DNA of 23,084 nucleotides from an uncultured Collinsella sp. (GTDB lineage: Bacteria; Actinomycetota; Coriobacteriia; Coriobacteriales; Coriobacteriaceae): assembly GCA_900545875.1 (NCBI GenBank), contig URAQ01000003.1, positions 1 through 23,084 on the forward strand, given 5' to 3'. The translations under genes were made by a program, and so were the position numbers. Numbering within the stretch: position 1 is the first letter of the stretch; every line of letters starts with the position of its first letter. The notes under the pieces were generated by a model. That model had not been told where the DNA came from. It worked only from the letters and a program-made list of their open reading frames with translations, and made no database searches. This document shows, one piece after another, positions 21,088-23,084 of this stretch.

Positions 21088-21909
21088 CTACATCCCCTTG
21101 CACAGGTCGCACACGCCGGCTGCCGCCATCTCGCGCAGCAGCGTCTCGCGATCGCGCGTCACGATCAGATCCAACGGGAAGTGAATCTCGTCGAGCATCT
21201 TGCGAGCGTAATCGAGCTTACCAATTGCCATGCCAATGTGCGCATCGGTCGAAACGCCAATGCCCACGCCCAGCTCGGCGCAGCGCTCGGCGATCTTGCG
21301 GCATACGGCCCAATGCTCAGTGTCGACACCGTGTTCAAGACTATGGTTGTTGATCTCGATAATCTTGTGCTTGGCCTTAGCTGCCAACAGCACCTCGTCG
21401 ATATCGAACGGCACGCCCGAACGCCCCGTGTGACCCAGCATGAACACCTTGGGGTGCTCCAGGGCATTGATATACATCTCGGTCGTCTGGGCCAGCGTCG
21501 CGCCCTCGGCAATCTGCGGATTATGCACGCTTGCAACCAAATAATCCAAATTACGCGTAACCAAATCGAACAGCGAATGCTGACGGCTGTACGAATCGCC
21601 GGCAATATCGAGCGTGACAAGAGTGTCCTCGCCAAACAGGCTTCCGTCCAGCGAAACGATATCGGCCTCGGCACCACGCAGCACCAGCACGCCGCTCCAA
21701 ATGCGCGGCCAGATATCCTGGTTGATAAAGAACTGGTAACTGCGCAGGTCATTGGGGCAAGCCGTAACCATAGAGCTCAAATGGTCGGCAGATCCGAGCA
21801 CCTGCAGACCACGCTCTGCCGCCCAGTACACATTCTCCTCAATGGTCGAATATGCATGCGCAGAGAACATCGTATGGGTATGAATGTCACAAGAAAGCAG
21901 GTAGGGCAT
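21088..21909 (-). CDS. PHP-domain phosphoesterase, YcdX-like
   Basis: This 273-residue cytoplasmic metal-dependent phosphatase has the PHP fold. The N-terminal DIHTHTMFSAHAYS gives metal ligands His10 and His12. Further ligand blocks are SADH (His43), RGAEADI (Glu81), SVHNP (His129), LGHTGRSG (His160) and STDAHIG (Asp222, His224), matching the trinuclear site of YcdX-type enzymes. The substrate is unknown; small phosphorylated metabolites are typical. AAGGAG precedes the ATG. It lies 165 bases downstream of the aminotransferase gene on the same strand, and a possible promoter (TTACGA-17-TACAAT on the minus strand) lies in that gap. Confidence 0.92.
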   Translation of the reverse strand: MPYLLSCDIHTHTMFSAHAYSTIEENVYWAAERGLQVLGSADHLSSMVTACPNDLRSYQFFINQDIWPRIWSGVLVLRGAEADIVSLDGSLFGEDTLVTLDIAGDSYSRQHSLFDLVTRNLDYLVASVHNPQIAEGATLAQTTEMYINALEHPKVFMLGHTGRSGVPFDIDEVLLAAKAKHKIIEINNHSLEHGVDTEHWAVCRKIAERCAELGVGIGVSTDAHIGMAIGKLDYARKMLDEIHFPLDLIVTRDRETLLREMAAAGVCDLCKGM

Positions 21910-22009
21910 CAGGTCTCCTTATCTGGCACGGCCGTCGCTTATATTCATTGTACGCATAGCCTTCGATAGTCGTAAAACCACTCCATCCCAAAGACACAAC
22001 GTCCATGAC

Positions 22010-22040
22010 AACGGGGTCCGGCTTAACACCAAACCCCGTT
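22010..22040 (-). terminator. Hairpin after the aminotransferase gene
   Basis: AACGGGGT (22010-22017) and ACCCCGTT (22033-22040) form a perfect 8-bp stem with a 15-nt loop, about 35 bases past the aminotransferase stop codon. There is no T-run, so it is a tentative terminator. Confidence 0.4.
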
Positions 22041-22074
22041 TCACGTAAAACATTGTAGGCAGAGCGCTTTACTT

Positions 22075-23084
22075 TTAACGATACTCGTCCGCCAACTGTT
22101 TCCAAGCGGGTAGCGAATTGACAATCGTTTCGTAGCTCACGCAATAGCCCAGGCGGAACCAACCCGGCATACCAAAGCTGTCCGAGGGAACCGCAAGCAA
22201 CTCATACTTCTTTGCGCGCTCGCAAAACGCATTCGCATCGGGCTCGAGTGCCTTCACCCACAGGTAGAAAGCACCGTCCGGCTCAACATAGGTATAGCCG
22301 TAGTCCGCCAAGGCATCGGTGAGCGCCGTGCGGTTGCGGGCATAGGCATCGATATCGCTCGGCTCATCGATACAATCGATAATCACGCGCTGGAAGAGCG
22401 CCGGTGCGCATACAAAACCCAGCGTACGGGCAGCACCTGCAACAGCCGGCATCAGACGCGCAGCCTGCGGATTAGTGTTGGGAACCAAGATCCAACCCAC
22501 GCGCTCACCAGGCAGCGATAGCGACTTAGAATACGAGTAGCACACCACGGTGTGCTCGTAGATCGAGGGCACCCAAGGCACCTCGGCACCGTACACGATC
22601 TCGCGGTACGGCTCATCCGAGATGAGCATAATCGGATTCTCGGAATCGCGCTGAGCGTTGGCCTCGCGCAGAACATTGGCCAGTCGCGTCAACGTGTCGC
22701 ATGTATATACGGCACCGGTCGGATTGTTGGGAGAGTCGATGATGACGGCCGCCGTCTTATCGCTGATCGCCTTGAGCACGTTGTCCACGCTCAGCTGGAA
22801 CGTATCTTCATCGGCAGGCGCCTCGACACACGTACAGCCGGCCTTCTCAATCCAAACGCGATACTCCGGAAAGTACGGGGCGATAACAATAACCTCGTCG
22901 CCCGGATTCGTAACGGCGTTGAGCGCGCAGGTGAGCGAAGCCGCGGCACCCACCGTCATAAAGACGTCTTTGCCCTCATAGCTCGTGCCAAAGCGGCGGT
23001 TGAGCGATTCGGCGACGGCTGCTCGACATTGCGGCAGACCCGGTGCGGGCGTATAACCGTGCAGCTGGTCACTCGGCAGCCCCA
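22075..23084 (-). CDS. PLP-dependent class I/II aminotransferase (5' end beyond the window)
   Basis: The gene runs off the right edge; 336 codons are present. The first visible part reads GLPSDQLHGYTPAPGLPQCR, the usual substrate-loop region of fold-type I aminotransferases, so about 50-60 N-terminal residues are missing. Other blocks are SPNNPTGAVY (Asn for PLP contact), ISDEPYREIVY (Asp binding the PLP nitrogen), YSYSKSLSLPGERVGW (Lys forming the Schiff base), and a C-terminal arginine region near PGWFRLGYC. An ATG at 22959 lies inside the conserved domain and is not the start. It resembles aspartate/aromatic-type aminotransferases; the amino acid is not decidable. Confidence 0.93.
   Translation of the reverse strand, partial: GLPSDQLHGYTPAPGLPQCRAAVAESLNRRFGTSYEGKDVFMTVGAAASLTCALNAVTNPGDEVIVIAPYFPEYRVWIEKAGCTCVEAPADEDTFQLSVDNVLKAISDKTAAVIIDSPNNPTGAVYTCDTLTRLANVLREANAQRDSENPIMLISDEPYREIVYGAEVPWVPSIYEHTVVCYSYSKSLSLPGERVGWILVPNTNPQAARLMPAVAGAARTLGFVCAPALFQRVIIDCIDEPSDIDAYARNRTALTDALADYGYTYVEPDGAFYLWVKALEPDANAFCERAKKYELLAVPSDSFGMPGWFRLGYCVSYETIVNSLPAWKQLADEYR

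Noticed and set aside
21887..22162. Small open frames between the aminotransferase and PHP genes (including ATG 22053 to stop 21919)
   Set aside because: They have no ribosome site and no recognisable family, and the longer frame overlaps both neighbouring genes. One stretch (DVVSLGWSGFTTIEGYAYNE) looks protein-like, so I note it without calling it.

Overview
The window is a GC-rich bacterial chromosome segment. Gene content, C-ending codon use and the Coriobacteriia-like protein sequences suggest a gut actinobacterium, most like Collinsella. That placement is inference from recognition, because no database was consulted. Nearly all the DNA is coding or regulatory, and I see no tRNA, rRNA, CRISPR array or intact mobile element.

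Layout: glmS (minus strand) lies at the left edge, divergent from an orphan LacI-family regulator. A perfect 21-bp stem separates that regulator from a convergent HAD phosphatase, which is divergent from larE. An unusual 783-base non-coding stretch follows (5131-5913). It holds a nested 100-nt hairpin, two copies of a CCTGCC repeat whose third copy lies beside glmS, a 43-codon remnant of a winged-helix protein, and a cluster of TCTCTCTAA motifs around a perfect 30-bp palindrome.

The metabolic centre is a six-gene minus-strand operon (11910 down to 5914): PTS EIIBC, a GatZ/KbaZ-family protein, transaldolase, transketolase N half, transketolase C half, and PTS EIIA. A second LacI-family gene is divergent from it and is its likely regulator. 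The operon looks like a complete PTS sugar route feeding the non-oxidative pentose phosphate pathway. It has a GatZ-family protein but no catalytic GatY/KbaY partner in the window, so that protein may be a sugar-phosphate epimerase rather than an aldolase subunit. Its intercistronic RNA is richly structured, including two interleaved inverted repeats ahead of the GatZ-family gene.

The right third holds an exported DNA-entry-type nuclease, an EF-G-like protein with degenerate G3 and G4 motifs, and a polar amino-acid ABC transporter operon (binding protein, permease, ATPase). A 137-nt element with perfect 34-bp inverted repeats follows, then an RlmD/RumA-type 23S rRNA m5U methyltransferase, a PHP-domain phosphoesterase and a class I/II aminotransferase cut off by the right edge. 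The strongest leads are the GatZ-orphan PTS operon with its RNA structures, the TCTCTCTAA array with its gene remnant, and the two long hairpin elements.
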